NCBI GenBank assembly: GCA_949531795.1
Contig: CATIQX010000208.1
Coordinates: 1-11,714, forward strand
Reading direction: 5' to 3'
Origin: Cryomorphaceae bacterium
GTDB taxonomy: Bacteria; Bacteroidota; Bacteroidia; Flavobacteriales; BACL11
Length of the DNA stretch: 11,714 nucleotides
Part shown: piece by piece, positions 1 through 7,256 of the stretch
Layout of the letters: every line of letters starts with the position of its first letter
Position numbering within the stretch: the first letter of the stretch is position 1
Notes under the pieces: generated by a model
What the model was told of the DNA's origin: nothing
The model's database searches: none
Seen by the model: the letters and a program-made list of their open reading frames with translations, nothing else
Program-made: the position numbers and the translations under genes

Positions 1-96
1 CCTGAAAGTCAAAGAGGTGGAAATACAGACCTAGCCACAATGGGACTAATAGCAGGCTTTATTGTTATGATGGTACTTGATGTAGCTTTAGGATAG
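1..96 (+). CDS. C-terminal fragment of a ZIP-family metal (zinc) transporter
   Basis: The window opens inside an in-frame reading frame that runs for 31 codons to a TAG at 94-96. The visible end reads GLIAGFIVMMVLDVALG, a hydrophobic segment with a small-residue GxxxGF pattern and an Asp near the end. This is how the last transmembrane helix of ZIP-family divalent metal transporters (ZupT-like) in Bacteroidota usually ends, right at the C-terminus. The preceding polar PESQRGGNTD stretch would be the last extramembrane loop. The start and all metal-binding helices lie outside the window, so the assignment rests on a short C-terminal match and is moderate. A different small polytopic membrane protein is the alternative. 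It lies 71 bases upstream of smpB, which has its own -7 box. Confidence 0.6.
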   Translation, partial: PESQRGGNTDLATMGLIAGFIVMMVLDVALG

Positions 97-155
97 ATTT
101 TGGTTTAAGTATCAAGACACGGGGTATTTCTAGCTAATATTTAACATCTAAATAC

Positions 156-163
156 TATCTTTG
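156..163 (+). promoter_or_regulatory. Bacteroidota -7 promoter box for smpB
   Basis: TATCTTTG matches the Bacteroidota/Flavobacteriia -7 consensus TAnnTTTG. It ends 4 bases (CAAT) before the smpB ATG at 168, so transcription would begin at or within a few bases of the start codon. No convincing -33 TTG is visible at the usual distance. The 16 bases at 155-170 are almost identical to 3117-3132 ahead of another gene, with one mismatch. Confidence 0.6.
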
Positions 164-167
164 CAAT

Positions 168-620
168 ATGTCAAGTAAAATCAACATTAAAAATCGTAAG
201 GCTAGCTTTGAATATGAATTCATAGCTACTTTTATTGCAGGAATGTCTCTATTAGGAACAGAAATAAAGTCAATTCGCAATAACAAAGCAAATATTTCGG
301 ATGCGCATTGCATTTTTATTGAAGATGAGTTATATGTTAAAAGCTTGCATATTGCTGAATACACAAATGGAGGTTATATTAATCACGAACCTAAAAGAGA
401 CCGTAAGCTCTTACTTAACCGACAAGAACTCAACAAAATGTTAGGAAAAGTAACCGAAAAAGGAAATGCTATTATTCCTATTCGCCTATTCATAAACGAA
501 AAAGGAAAAGCAAAACTAGAAATCGCTTTAGCTAAAGGGAAAAAAGTATATGACAAAAGAGAAAGTATAAAAGAAAAAGATCAAAAAAGAGATATAGCTA
601 GAATCAGAAACATGAGATAA
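168..620 (+). CDS. smpB: SsrA-binding protein SmpB
   Basis: SmpB is the protein partner of tmRNA in trans-translation. It binds the tRNA-like domain, delivers it to stalled ribosomes and places its C-terminal tail in the empty mRNA channel. The 150-residue product has the usual family length. Recognisable parts are NRKASFEYEF near residues 9-18, the oligonucleotide-binding core GTEIKSIRNNKANISD around 31-46, the RDRKLLLNRQEL motif near 77-88, and the basic tail GKKVYDKRESIKEKDQKRDIAR, which is strongly conserved. The usual His in the early heY motif is Phe here. The ATG at 168 is chosen because it directly precedes the conserved N-terminus and follows a -7 box by 4 bases. The stop TAA overlaps the next gene's ATG by one base, suggesting co-transcription. 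The ssrA gene itself is not in the window. Confidence 0.96.
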   Translation: MSSKINIKNRKASFEYEFIATFIAGMSLLGTEIKSIRNNKANISDAHCIFIEDELYVKSLHIAEYTNGGYINHEPKRDRKLLLNRQELNKMLGKVTEKGNAIIPIRLFINEKGKAKLEIALAKGKKVYDKRESIKEKDQKRDIARIRNMR

Positions 621-2065
621 TGAATAAATACTTTCTACCCCTAATTTTTATAATCCTACTTTTTGCTTGCAAAAAAGATATTATGGAAAATAATCAAAGT
701 GCTACTTTGCATTTTTCAACTGATACTATTACTTTTGATACGGTATTTGCCTCTATTGGCTCAATTACCAAAACGCTTACTGTTTACAATCACAATAACT
801 TTGATGTAAAAAGCAATATTTCACTTCAAGGAAATTCATCTGCTAATTTTCGTATGAATATTGATGGTATTGCAGGAAATATCCAATCTAATATTGAGAT
901 TCCTGCAAAGGATAGTATTTTTATTTTCCTAGAAGTAACTATTGATCCTATGAATAGCAATACTCCTTATATCTTGTCTGATTCTTTAGTATTTACTAAC
1001 GGAACAAAGAAACAAGATGTTGATTTAGTTGCTTGGGGACAAGACGCCTATTTTCATACTGCTAATACTTATGGAGATATAATTAACGGTAATGACACTA
1101 ATCGCTTCTACTATCACCTGCTAGATTGTAGTCAGCCTTGGACAAATGACAAACCTCATGTTATTTATGGCTATGCAGTTATTGACCCAGGAAAAACACT
1201 TACTTTAAATGAAGGATGCAATGTATATTTACACAATAATTCAGGTATCCTTGTGGGTAATCCTTTCTTAGAAGCAAGCGGAGGTAGCATAAAAGTAAAT
1301 GGGACCTTTGGCAATGAAGTGACTTTTCAAGGAGATAGATTAGACCCATGGTACAAAGATATTCCTGGGCAATGGGATAGAATTTGGCTCATGCCAGGAA
1401 GTATAGATAATGAAATTAATTACGCAATCATTCGAAATGGAAATATAGGAATTCATGCTGATACAGTTGGGAACAATAATCCTACTGTAAACATTAGTAA
1501 TACGGTCATTGAAAACATGTCCTCTATAGGTATTTTAGGGCAAGGCGCTAATATTATAGCAACTAATACCATTGTAAGCAAATGCGGACAATATTTAGTG
1601 GCTTGTAATATTGGAGGAACTTATAATTTCACTCATTGTACTTTTGCTAATTATTGGGATTACAGCAGAAGAAATACACCCTCTATTCTAATAAACAACT
1701 ACTATGAAGGAGCTGATGGGATCATTTATGTAAGAAATTTATTTGCAGCTAATTTCACTAATTGCATCATTGATGGAGCTCTATCTACAGAAGTAAGCTT
1801 CCAAGAGAGAGGAAATGATGCATTCAATTATAACTTTAACCATTGCCTTATCAAGTTAGATCCTACAATTAGCACAGATAATACGCATTACCAAAATACA
1901 ATCATTAATCAATCACCTAAATTTATTGACAATACTCAGGGTAATTTTCATTTAACAAAGGAATCTCCTGCTATTGACGCTGGCGAAACAACTTCTATCT
2001 TATATGATATTGAAGGTCAGACTAGAAATAATTCTGATATAGGAGCTTATGAGTTTATTGAATAA
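620..2065 (+). CDS. Surface lipoprotein with Ig-like and right-handed beta-helix domains
   Basis: The 481-residue product begins with a short basic and hydrophobic segment ending in the lipobox LFAC, so Cys17 should be lipidated after signal peptidase II cleavage. Residues of roughly 28-142 look like one Ig-fold domain of the ASPM/SPD-2/Hydin type (an alternating beta pattern ending LVAWGQDA). Residues of about 180-440 carry short repeated strands rich in Asn, Ile and Thr (for example NISNTVIENM, NIIATNTIVSKC, NFTHCTFANYW), typical of a right-handed parallel beta-helix. The end holds SPAIDAG (449-455) and SDIGAYEF (472-479), the signature of choice-of-anchor-Q proteins in Bacteroidota. The residues after the lipid Cys (KKD) are charged, which may favour outer-membrane or surface placement, but that is inference. 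The ligand or substrate is unknown; no catalytic triad is evident. It overlaps smpB by one base and abuts the convergent gene with no gap. Confidence 0.85.
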   Translation: MNKYFLPLIFIILLFACKKDIMENNQSATLHFSTDTITFDTVFASIGSITKTLTVYNHNNFDVKSNISLQGNSSANFRMNIDGIAGNIQSNIEIPAKDSIFIFLEVTIDPMNSNTPYILSDSLVFTNGTKKQDVDLVAWGQDAYFHTANTYGDIINGNDTNRFYYHLLDCSQPWTNDKPHVIYGYAVIDPGKTLTLNEGCNVYLHNNSGILVGNPFLEASGGSIKVNGTFGNEVTFQGDRLDPWYKDIPGQWDRIWLMPGSIDNEINYAIIRNGNIGIHADTVGNNNPTVNISNTVIENMSSIGILGQGANIIATNTIVSKCGQYLVACNIGGTYNFTHCTFANYWDYSRRNTPSILINNYYEGADGIIYVRNLFAANFTNCIIDGALSTEVSFQERGNDAFNYNFNHCLIKLDPTISTDNTHYQNTIINQSPKFIDNTQGNFHLTKESPAIDAGETTSILYDIEGQTRNNSDIGAYEFIE

Positions 2066-3070
2066 TTATAGCTCTCTTAAAAAATCTACTGTATCCACTC
2101 CATCTGCATAATCCCAAAGGTTAGGTTTTTGGGTATTTCCAAAGGAAATATCTTTCTTTGAAACTATACATTGTAATTGTTGGGTATTTTCTTCTATAAA
2201 CTTTTCCACAGTTTGCAAATCATCATAATATTCATAATACAACATAGCAACTGGCGAAAGTAAAGATTTATCCTCTTTCATTAATAGAAAACCATTTTCA
2301 ACCAATTTATTACTTCCCATTAGAAATATAGCTTTATTGTAATCGTAATTATTACCGTATTTCTTATGCTCTACTAAATGTGAATAAGGAAAAAATGCTT
2401 CAAACAATTTATTTAACTCATATCCTTTAGGTAGAAATAATTTAGACACATTACGGCACCCTAGACCAAAATAAGCAAATACATCATTAGCAAGTCCCTT
2501 TAACTCAATAGCGGACTCATTCCCATCTAATACAGCAACTGACCTCCTGTTCTTACGAATTATCTTTTTTGCTCCTTTAAAGTAATACTCAAAATACTGA
2601 GCTGAATTATCACTGCCAGTAGCAATTACACCATCAAACTTTCTATTCTTCACTTCATCAATAAAAGCAATTAACTTTTTAAATTCAGGTTCAATTCTTA
2701 TTAGTTTATTAATAAGAATTTTTAAAAGCACATTATCAGTACTGGACATTTTAACAACTACTTTATGTCCTGAAATTAGCACAGTAAGAAAATCATGAAA
2801 TCCAACTAAAGGAATATTCCCTGCCATAATAATTAGCACCTTTTTGGGACTGGAAACTTCTTGAAGTTTATAAGGATTTAGCCAAGCGGTAAGCATATCA
2901 ACTTTTAACTGCTTATGCCAAGCGCTAAGGGCTTTGTCAATATTTTCCTTAGTAAACCAAGGATTAAGTACTTTCGCTAGATTTAACTCTCCTTCTGCCT
3001 CTTGATATATATCTGTTTTTAGATATTCGCCTAATTCAGTAAATGCCTGTATTCTTGCTTGTAAATTCAT
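2066..3070 (-). CDS. LuxC-like acyl-CoA reductase
   Basis: This 334-residue protein resembles the short acyl-CoA reductase (LuxC, PF05893) family, which is related to aldehyde dehydrogenases and reduces activated fatty acyl groups to aldehydes through an acyl-Cys intermediate with NADPH. Visible features are GNIPLVGFHD at 84-93, the cofactor-domain segment VIATGSDNSAQYFEYYF around 148-164, the basic RKNRRSVAVLDG stretch, and FGLGCRNVSKLF at 201-212, where Cys205 is the expected nucleophile. It is clearly shorter than luminous-bacterial LuxC (about 480 residues), as is usual for the Bacteroidota form. No LuxE, LuxD, LuxAB or ferredoxin gene is nearby, so its substrate cannot be read from context. 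The ATG at 3070 is supported by a -7 box ending 4 bases upstream. Its stop codon directly adjoins the stop of the convergent lipoprotein gene. Confidence 0.85.
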   Translation of the reverse strand: MNLQARIQAFTELGEYLKTDIYQEAEGELNLAKVLNPWFTKENIDKALSAWHKQLKVDMLTAWLNPYKLQEVSSPKKVLIIMAGNIPLVGFHDFLTVLISGHKVVVKMSSTDNVLLKILINKLIRIEPEFKKLIAFIDEVKNRKFDGVIATGSDNSAQYFEYYFKGAKKIIRKNRRSVAVLDGNESAIELKGLANDVFAYFGLGCRNVSKLFLPKGYELNKLFEAFFPYSHLVEHKKYGNNYDYNKAIFLMGSNKLVENGFLLMKEDKSLLSPVAMLYYEYYDDLQTVEKFIEENTQQLQCIVSKKDISFGNTQKPNLWDYADGVDTVDFLREL

Positions 3071-3074
3071 TTGC

Positions 3075-3082
3075 CAAAAATA
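3075..3082 (-). promoter_or_regulatory. -7 promoter box for the acyl-CoA reductase gene
   Basis: On the minus strand this reads TATTTTTG, matching TAnnTTTG, and is followed by 4 bases (GCAA) and the ATG at 3070. It lies in the 59-bp divergent region shared with the box at 3118-3125 for the opposite gene. A -33 TTG at standard spacing is not evident. Confidence 0.5.
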
Positions 3083-3117
3083 CTAATATCCAAAATAGGA
3101 AACTAAAAACTATAACC

Positions 3118-3125
3118 TATCTTTG
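3118..3125 (+). promoter_or_regulatory. -7 promoter box for the secreted protein/rnhB operon
   Basis: TATCTTTG followed by CATT and the ATG at 3130. The 16 bases 3117-3132 differ at a single position from 155-170 upstream of smpB. Its position supports the start at 3130 over the in-frame ATG further upstream at 3043, which would lie before the promoter and inside the divergent gene. Confidence 0.6.
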
Positions 3126-3129
3126 CATT

Positions 3130-4011
3130 ATGCGAAAAATATTTTTAATTATTTTCACTCTTATAAGCCTTAATGGTTTTGCTCAAAAAGGAAACAGCAA
3201 GTTAATTGCTGAATACGAGGATACACTAAAAGTAACGGCTTACAAGATAATGAACGCAGAAACAGAAGCTGAAAAATACTTAGCCAATACCGCATTCATA
3301 ACTAACCTTACTGATGTACTTCAATACGATAAATCATTTAACTTTCCTTTTGATTCTCTACCCACTATTGCACGAATCTTATCGCCTGACAATACTTTTC
3401 GTATTTTTAACTGGTTACTAAAAAGAGACAATGGATCTTATGAATACTATGCAATTGTGCATTATCACAATAAAAAACGTAAGCGTTATGAAATTATTTC
3501 TTTAGTTGACAACTCATCTAATATTCGAAATTCTGAACAAGAAGATTTAGATGCTAAAAATTGGTATGGCGGATTGTATTATCAAATTGCTTACATAAAA
3601 AAAGAAGGCAGTAAATACTACACCCTACTTGCTTGGGATGGAAATGATAGCTACAGCACAAAAAAGATAATTGATGTGATGTACTTTTCAGGAAAAAATA
3701 AAATCAAATTTGGACTACCTATTTTTAAAAAAAATAAGAAAGAAAGTCAGAAAAGAATTATTATTGAATATGATGCCAAAACAAGTGTAAGTGTAAAATA
3801 TCAGCAAAAAGAACAAAGAATAGTATTCAACCACTTAGTTCCTCCAAAAAAAGATTTAGAAGGTCTTGAAGAATACTATATTCCTGAAGGAACCTTTAAT
3901 GCTTATCAATATAAAAAAGGAAAATGGTGGCTACAACAAGATATTGACACCAGAAACCAGCAAAAAGTAAATAGAATTAAGAAACCAAAAAGAGGCTTAG
4001 TGCCAAGATAA
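3130..4011 (+). CDS. Secreted conserved protein of unknown function
   Basis: I do not recognise a named family beyond the impression of a conserved Bacteroidota hypothetical. The 293-residue product starts with a signal peptide (MRKIFLIIFTLISLNGFAQ) with likely cleavage after FAQ around residue 19, so it should be periplasmic or outer-membrane associated. The mature part is mixed alpha/beta: an early helical region at 25-65, then a beta-rich stretch with an aromatic core (FRIFNWLLKRD at 90-100, YYAIVHY at 106-112, YYTLLAWDGND at 163-173, IIDVMYFSGKNKIKFGLPIF at 180-199), and a very basic C-terminus (RIKKPKRGLVPR). The start was moved from the upstream in-frame ATG at 3043 to 3130 because the latter gives a clean signal peptide and follows the -7 box. 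The stop codon directly precedes the rnhB ATG with no intervening base, so the two are probably translated from one mRNA. Confidence 0.75.
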   Translation: MRKIFLIIFTLISLNGFAQKGNSKLIAEYEDTLKVTAYKIMNAETEAEKYLANTAFITNLTDVLQYDKSFNFPFDSLPTIARILSPDNTFRIFNWLLKRDNGSYEYYAIVHYHNKKRKRYEIISLVDNSSNIRNSEQEDLDAKNWYGGLYYQIAYIKKEGSKYYTLLAWDGNDSYSTKKIIDVMYFSGKNKIKFGLPIFKKNKKESQKRIIIEYDAKTSVSVKYQQKEQRIVFNHLVPPKKDLEGLEEYYIPEGTFNAYQYKKGKWWLQQDIDTRNQQKVNRIKKPKRGLVPR

Positions 4012-4608
4012 ATGCTAAACCATTTTCCTTCTGATAAAATTATTGCTGGCTGTGATGAAGCCGGTAGAGGTTGCTTAGCTGGACCTGTTGTAGCTGCTGC
4101 TGTTATTTTACCCAAAGGATTCAAAAATATAACATTGAATGATAGTAAAATACTTTCAGAAAAAAAAAGAAATCTACTGCGCCCTATCATTGAAGAACAA
4201 GCTGTCAGCTGGGCAATAGGTATTGTTTCTCCTACAGAAATTGACAAACTAAATATTCTTAACGCATCTTTCCTTGCCATGCATAGAGCTATTGAAAACT
4301 TAGCTATTAAAGCTGAACTATTGATAATTGATGGTAATCGCTTTAACTCTTACTCTGAAATCCCTCACAAATGTATTATAAAAGGAGACGCTAAATTTAT
4401 GTCCATAGCTGCAGCATCCGTACTTGCCAAAACATATCGAGATGACATTATGAAAAAATTAGATCTACAGTTTCCTGATTATTATTGGGCAAACAACAAG
4501 GGTTACCCAACTAAAAAACACAGAAAAGCAATAGCTAAAACTGGCATTAACAAGCACCATAGAAAAACTTTTCAACTACTTTCTACTCAACTTACTTTAT
4601 CACTTTAA
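4012..4608 (+). CDS. rnhB: Ribonuclease HII
   Basis: RNase HII cleaves the RNA strand of RNA-DNA hybrids and nicks 5' of single ribonucleotides misincorporated in DNA, starting ribonucleotide excision repair in the cytoplasm. The 198-residue length matches the bacterial enzyme. The metal-binding acidic residues are visible: Asp15 and Glu16 in AGCDEAGRGCLAGPV, Asp107 in LLIIDGNRF, and Asp126 in IIKGDAKF. They line up with the E. coli positions D16, E17, D108 and D126. The conserved SIAAASVLAKTYRD segment (131-144) and NKGYPTKKH near the end are also present. The ATG immediately follows the stop of the secreted-protein gene, so expression probably depends on the promoter at 3118. A large anchored protein gene follows 35 bases downstream. 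Confidence 0.97.
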   Translation: MLNHFPSDKIIAGCDEAGRGCLAGPVVAAAVILPKGFKNITLNDSKILSEKKRNLLRPIIEEQAVSWAIGIVSPTEIDKLNILNASFLAMHRAIENLAIKAELLIIDGNRFNSYSEIPHKCIIKGDAKFMSIAAASVLAKTYRDDIMKKLDLQFPDYYWANNKGYPTKKHRKAIAKTGINKHHRKTFQLLSTQLTLSL

Positions 4609-4613
4609 ATTAT

Positions 4614-4621
4614 TAATTTTG
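4614..4621 (+). promoter_or_regulatory. Possible -7 box and tandem 7-mer ahead of the large anchored protein gene
   Basis: TAATTTTG fits TAnnTTTG and sits 22 bases before the ATG at 4644. It is followed directly by two tandem copies of TGATTTC (4620-4633, sharing the last two bases of the box). No clear -33 element is seen, and in such AT-rich sequence the match could be chance, so the gene may simply be read through from rnhB. Confidence 0.3.
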
Positions 4622-4643
4622 ATTTCTGATTTCAAAAATAACT

Positions 4644-7256
4644 ATGATTAGTAAAATACTAAAAATTGCCACACCAATAATTCTGATTTCTATCATACTA
4701 TTTATAGGATATAACAGCTATAAGCAAGTTACAAAAAATACAGAAAATCCATTAAATATTATCCCAACAAATGCAGCAGTAATTCTGCAATTCAATAATA
4801 CTAAAAATCTTTATTCCGACTTAAATTCTGCAGATATCTGGGAAACATTGCGTAATATAAGCACAATTGACAGCATAAATCATCAAATCAAAGAGATTAG
4901 TAATTTTTACAATAAAAACTCTCTTATCTTTAAAAACAATACTCTTTTGATTTCCCTTCATAAAGTTGGCGCTAAAAATAGTGGCTTGCTATTCATTAGT
5001 AATTTTGAAAGAAAAGCTATTTCTAATAATAATCAAATAAATACCTTACTTGGAAATTTAGTAAAAGAAGTGCAATACAACAATCAACCAGTATTTGAAT
5101 TGCAACATGATGATAACATATTTTATGCATGTTTTAAGGGAGATATTGTGTTTTTTTCAAAAAACAAAATGCTGGTTGAGGATGCAATACGTGCTAGTGA
5201 AGCAGAGGAAAAACTTTTGATTGACCCAAGTTTTAAATCTGCATATAAAACTATAAATAAATCAGCAGATATAAATTTATTTTTTAACTACAACTCCTTA
5301 ATTAAATACATCAATATATTTACAATTAAACCAATTGTAAATTCCAATTTTTCTGGATGGACAGCAACTGATTTAATTGTAAAAAACAAGATAATAGCAG
5401 CCAATGGCTTTAGTGCTTTCAATAACAATACTATTAATTATACTGACATATTTAATAATCAAAAAGCAAAAAGCATAAATATAGTGGATATAGTTCCTGA
5501 GAACACTTCCCTTTTACTGAGTATAGGTTTTGATAATTCAAAAAAATTATTGAAACAGAAAAATAAAATACTACAACAACAAAATAATTTCTGGAGCTGG
5601 GATAAACATAGAAAACTTATTCAAGATAGTAATAATGTTAATTTCAATGAATTTATAAATGAATTAGAAAATGAAGCTGGTGTTTTTAATACCTCAGCTA
5701 GTTTAAGTGCACAACAACAATATTCATTCTTTAAAAGCAGTAATTCTATTACAGCAAGCAGTTTGATTCAAGGTTTAATTTTTGATAAGGAAACTTATGG
5801 TCAATATAATATAAATAGTATAAGAGAAGATAATATTACCGCTCAGTTATTTGGAAATATACTTAATAGCACTACTAACCACTTTATTACTATTGAAGAT
5901 TATTTTATTTTTGGTTCAACTATAGCTTCATTAGAGTATTTAATTGACAACTATACTAATGGAAATACTTTAGTAAACAACCAAAACTTTAATAACTACA
6001 GTAGTTATTTATCTTCAAAATCAAATCTTTTCTTCTACATCAATCCTGGTAAAACAGCTGCTGCCCTAAAAGAAAAAATTAAAACTAGTTATGTAAAGAA
6101 ACTTATCTTTTCTATTGATTCTGTTGAAAAATTAACTGCTTTTTCAGTACAAATGACTAGCAAGAATGGTTTACTTTTAAACAATATCAATCTATTTTAT
6201 GACTCTGATTTTAAAGAAGCTATAAAAGAAGAATGGTTTATGCAATTGGATACAAATATTAGCATGAACCCTCAATTTATATACAATCATTTCACTAAGG
6301 AAAAGATGATAGTAGTACAAAATAATAATCATAAAGTATTTGCGATCAATTCTAAGGGTGAAGAGTTATGGGATATTCAATTAAATTCAAAAATACTTGG
6401 AGAAATATCAAGCATTGATTTCTATAAAAACAATAAATATCAATGTTTGTTCAATACTAAAAGTCAGTTGTATTTAATTGATAGAAATGGTAAAAATGTA
6501 AATAACTCACCTATACTGTTACCTTGCAATACAAAAGTTGGTCATTCTTTATTTGACTACAATAATAATAGAAAATACCGTATTCTTATTGTAGGAGAAG
6601 ACAATAACATCTATAATTTAAACAAAAGAGGTGGGAGAATTAAGGGATGGAAATATGAGAAAAATAGTAATAGAATAAATAAAAAACTAAAATACTTTCG
6701 AATTGGAACTAAGGATTATATTCTTGCTGAGCGCAATAACAGCAATACTCAGTTATTAGCAATTAACGGAAGTGAAAGAGTAAGATTTGAAAAAGATATT
6801 TTATTTAATGGAAATCCCATCAGTATAGATGAAAATGGAACACTATATAACATTACTAATGAAGGCAAATTATGGAGAGGAAATCTAGATGGTAGTAGTA
6901 GTCAACTTACATTATCTGATTTAGTTAATAATTCGTTATTTGCTATTGATGAAACAGGAGAGGAAAAGCAATTTATTTACACTAATAATAATAGAGTATT
7001 TATTCTAAATACTAATTTTGAAACAATCGACTCTTTTGAACTTAAAAACAATATCACAAAATTGGGAATAAATAATAAAGGAATAATGTTTAGTACTGAA
7101 AATGAATTGTATCTTAGAAATAGTGATGGATTCACAGAAGGATTCCCTATTGAAAGTGATGGCTATTATAATATAGCAGATATTGATAATAATGGGAAAA
7201 TAAATCTAATAAATACTAAAAACGGATTTATCTATAATTATGAGATAAAAGACTAA
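4644..7256 (+). CDS. Membrane-anchored DUF3352-like protein with C-terminal beta-propeller-like region
   Basis: This 870-residue protein has one N-terminal transmembrane segment (about residues 7-24, PIILISIILFIGY) with a basic KILK before it, so it is probably anchored with the bulk outside the cytoplasm. A following segment (IPTNAAVILQFNN at 40-52 and onwards) resembles the beginning of DUF3352-type envelope proteins. The middle contains repeated hydrophobic beta/alpha units. From about residue 545 the sequence changes to short repeats with the feel of a PQQ- or FG-GAP-like propeller: HKVFAINSKGEELWDIQL, QLYLIDRNGK, NIYNLNKRGGRIKGW, RVFILNTNFETI, and a closing DIDNNGKINLINTKNGFIYNY. The protein is conspicuously rich in Asn, Ile and Lys. 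No enzymatic motif is evident. It lies 35 bases after rnhB, and its stop overlaps the convergent muramidase stop by four bases. The domain calls are pattern impressions and should be held loosely. Confidence 0.7.
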   Translation: MISKILKIATPIILISIILFIGYNSYKQVTKNTENPLNIIPTNAAVILQFNNTKNLYSDLNSADIWETLRNISTIDSINHQIKEISNFYNKNSLIFKNNTLLISLHKVGAKNSGLLFISNFERKAISNNNQINTLLGNLVKEVQYNNQPVFELQHDDNIFYACFKGDIVFFSKNKMLVEDAIRASEAEEKLLIDPSFKSAYKTINKSADINLFFNYNSLIKYINIFTIKPIVNSNFSGWTATDLIVKNKIIAANGFSAFNNNTINYTDIFNNQKAKSINIVDIVPENTSLLLSIGFDNSKKLLKQKNKILQQQNNFWSWDKHRKLIQDSNNVNFNEFINELENEAGVFNTSASLSAQQQYSFFKSSNSITASSLIQGLIFDKETYGQYNINSIREDNITAQLFGNILNSTTNHFITIEDYFIFGSTIASLEYLIDNYTNGNTLVNNQNFNNYSSYLSSKSNLFFYINPGKTAAALKEKIKTSYVKKLIFSIDSVEKLTAFSVQMTSKNGLLLNNINLFYDSDFKEAIKEEWFMQLDTNISMNPQFIYNHFTKEKMIVVQNNNHKVFAINSKGEELWDIQLNSKILGEISSIDFYKNNKYQCLFNTKSQLYLIDRNGKNVNNSPILLPCNTKVGHSLFDYNNNRKYRILIVGEDNNIYNLNKRGGRIKGWKYEKNSNRINKKLKYFRIGTKDYILAERNNSNTQLLAINGSERVRFEKDILFNGNPISIDENGTLYNITNEGKLWRGNLDGSSSQLTLSDLVNNSLFAIDETGEEKQFIYTNNNRVFILNTNFETIDSFELKNNITKLGINNKGIMFSTENELYLRNSDGFTEGFPIESDGYYNIADIDNNGKINLINTKNGFIYNYEIKD

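Noticed and set aside
97..167. Possible small RNA or riboswitch in the gap before smpB
   Set aside because: Only 71 bases, AT-rich, with no stable stem visible; the -7 box explains the conserved part next to the ATG.
155..364. Open reading frame on the minus strand opposite smpB
   Set aside because: Shadow of smpB, which has unmistakable family motifs; no independent start context or recognisable product.
3043..3129. Upstream in-frame ATG that would add 29 residues to the secreted protein
   Set aside because: It overlaps the divergent reductase gene, lies before the -7 box at 3118, and would bury the clear signal peptide that begins at 3130.
3906..4280. Minus-strand open frame of 124 codons spanning the secreted protein/rnhB junction
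   Set aside because: Antisense shadow across two well-supported genes; composition shows no domain or signal.
4620..4633. Tandem TGATTTC repeat as a phase-variable tract
   Set aside because: Only two copies and outside the coding sequence; too short to expect slippage-driven variation.
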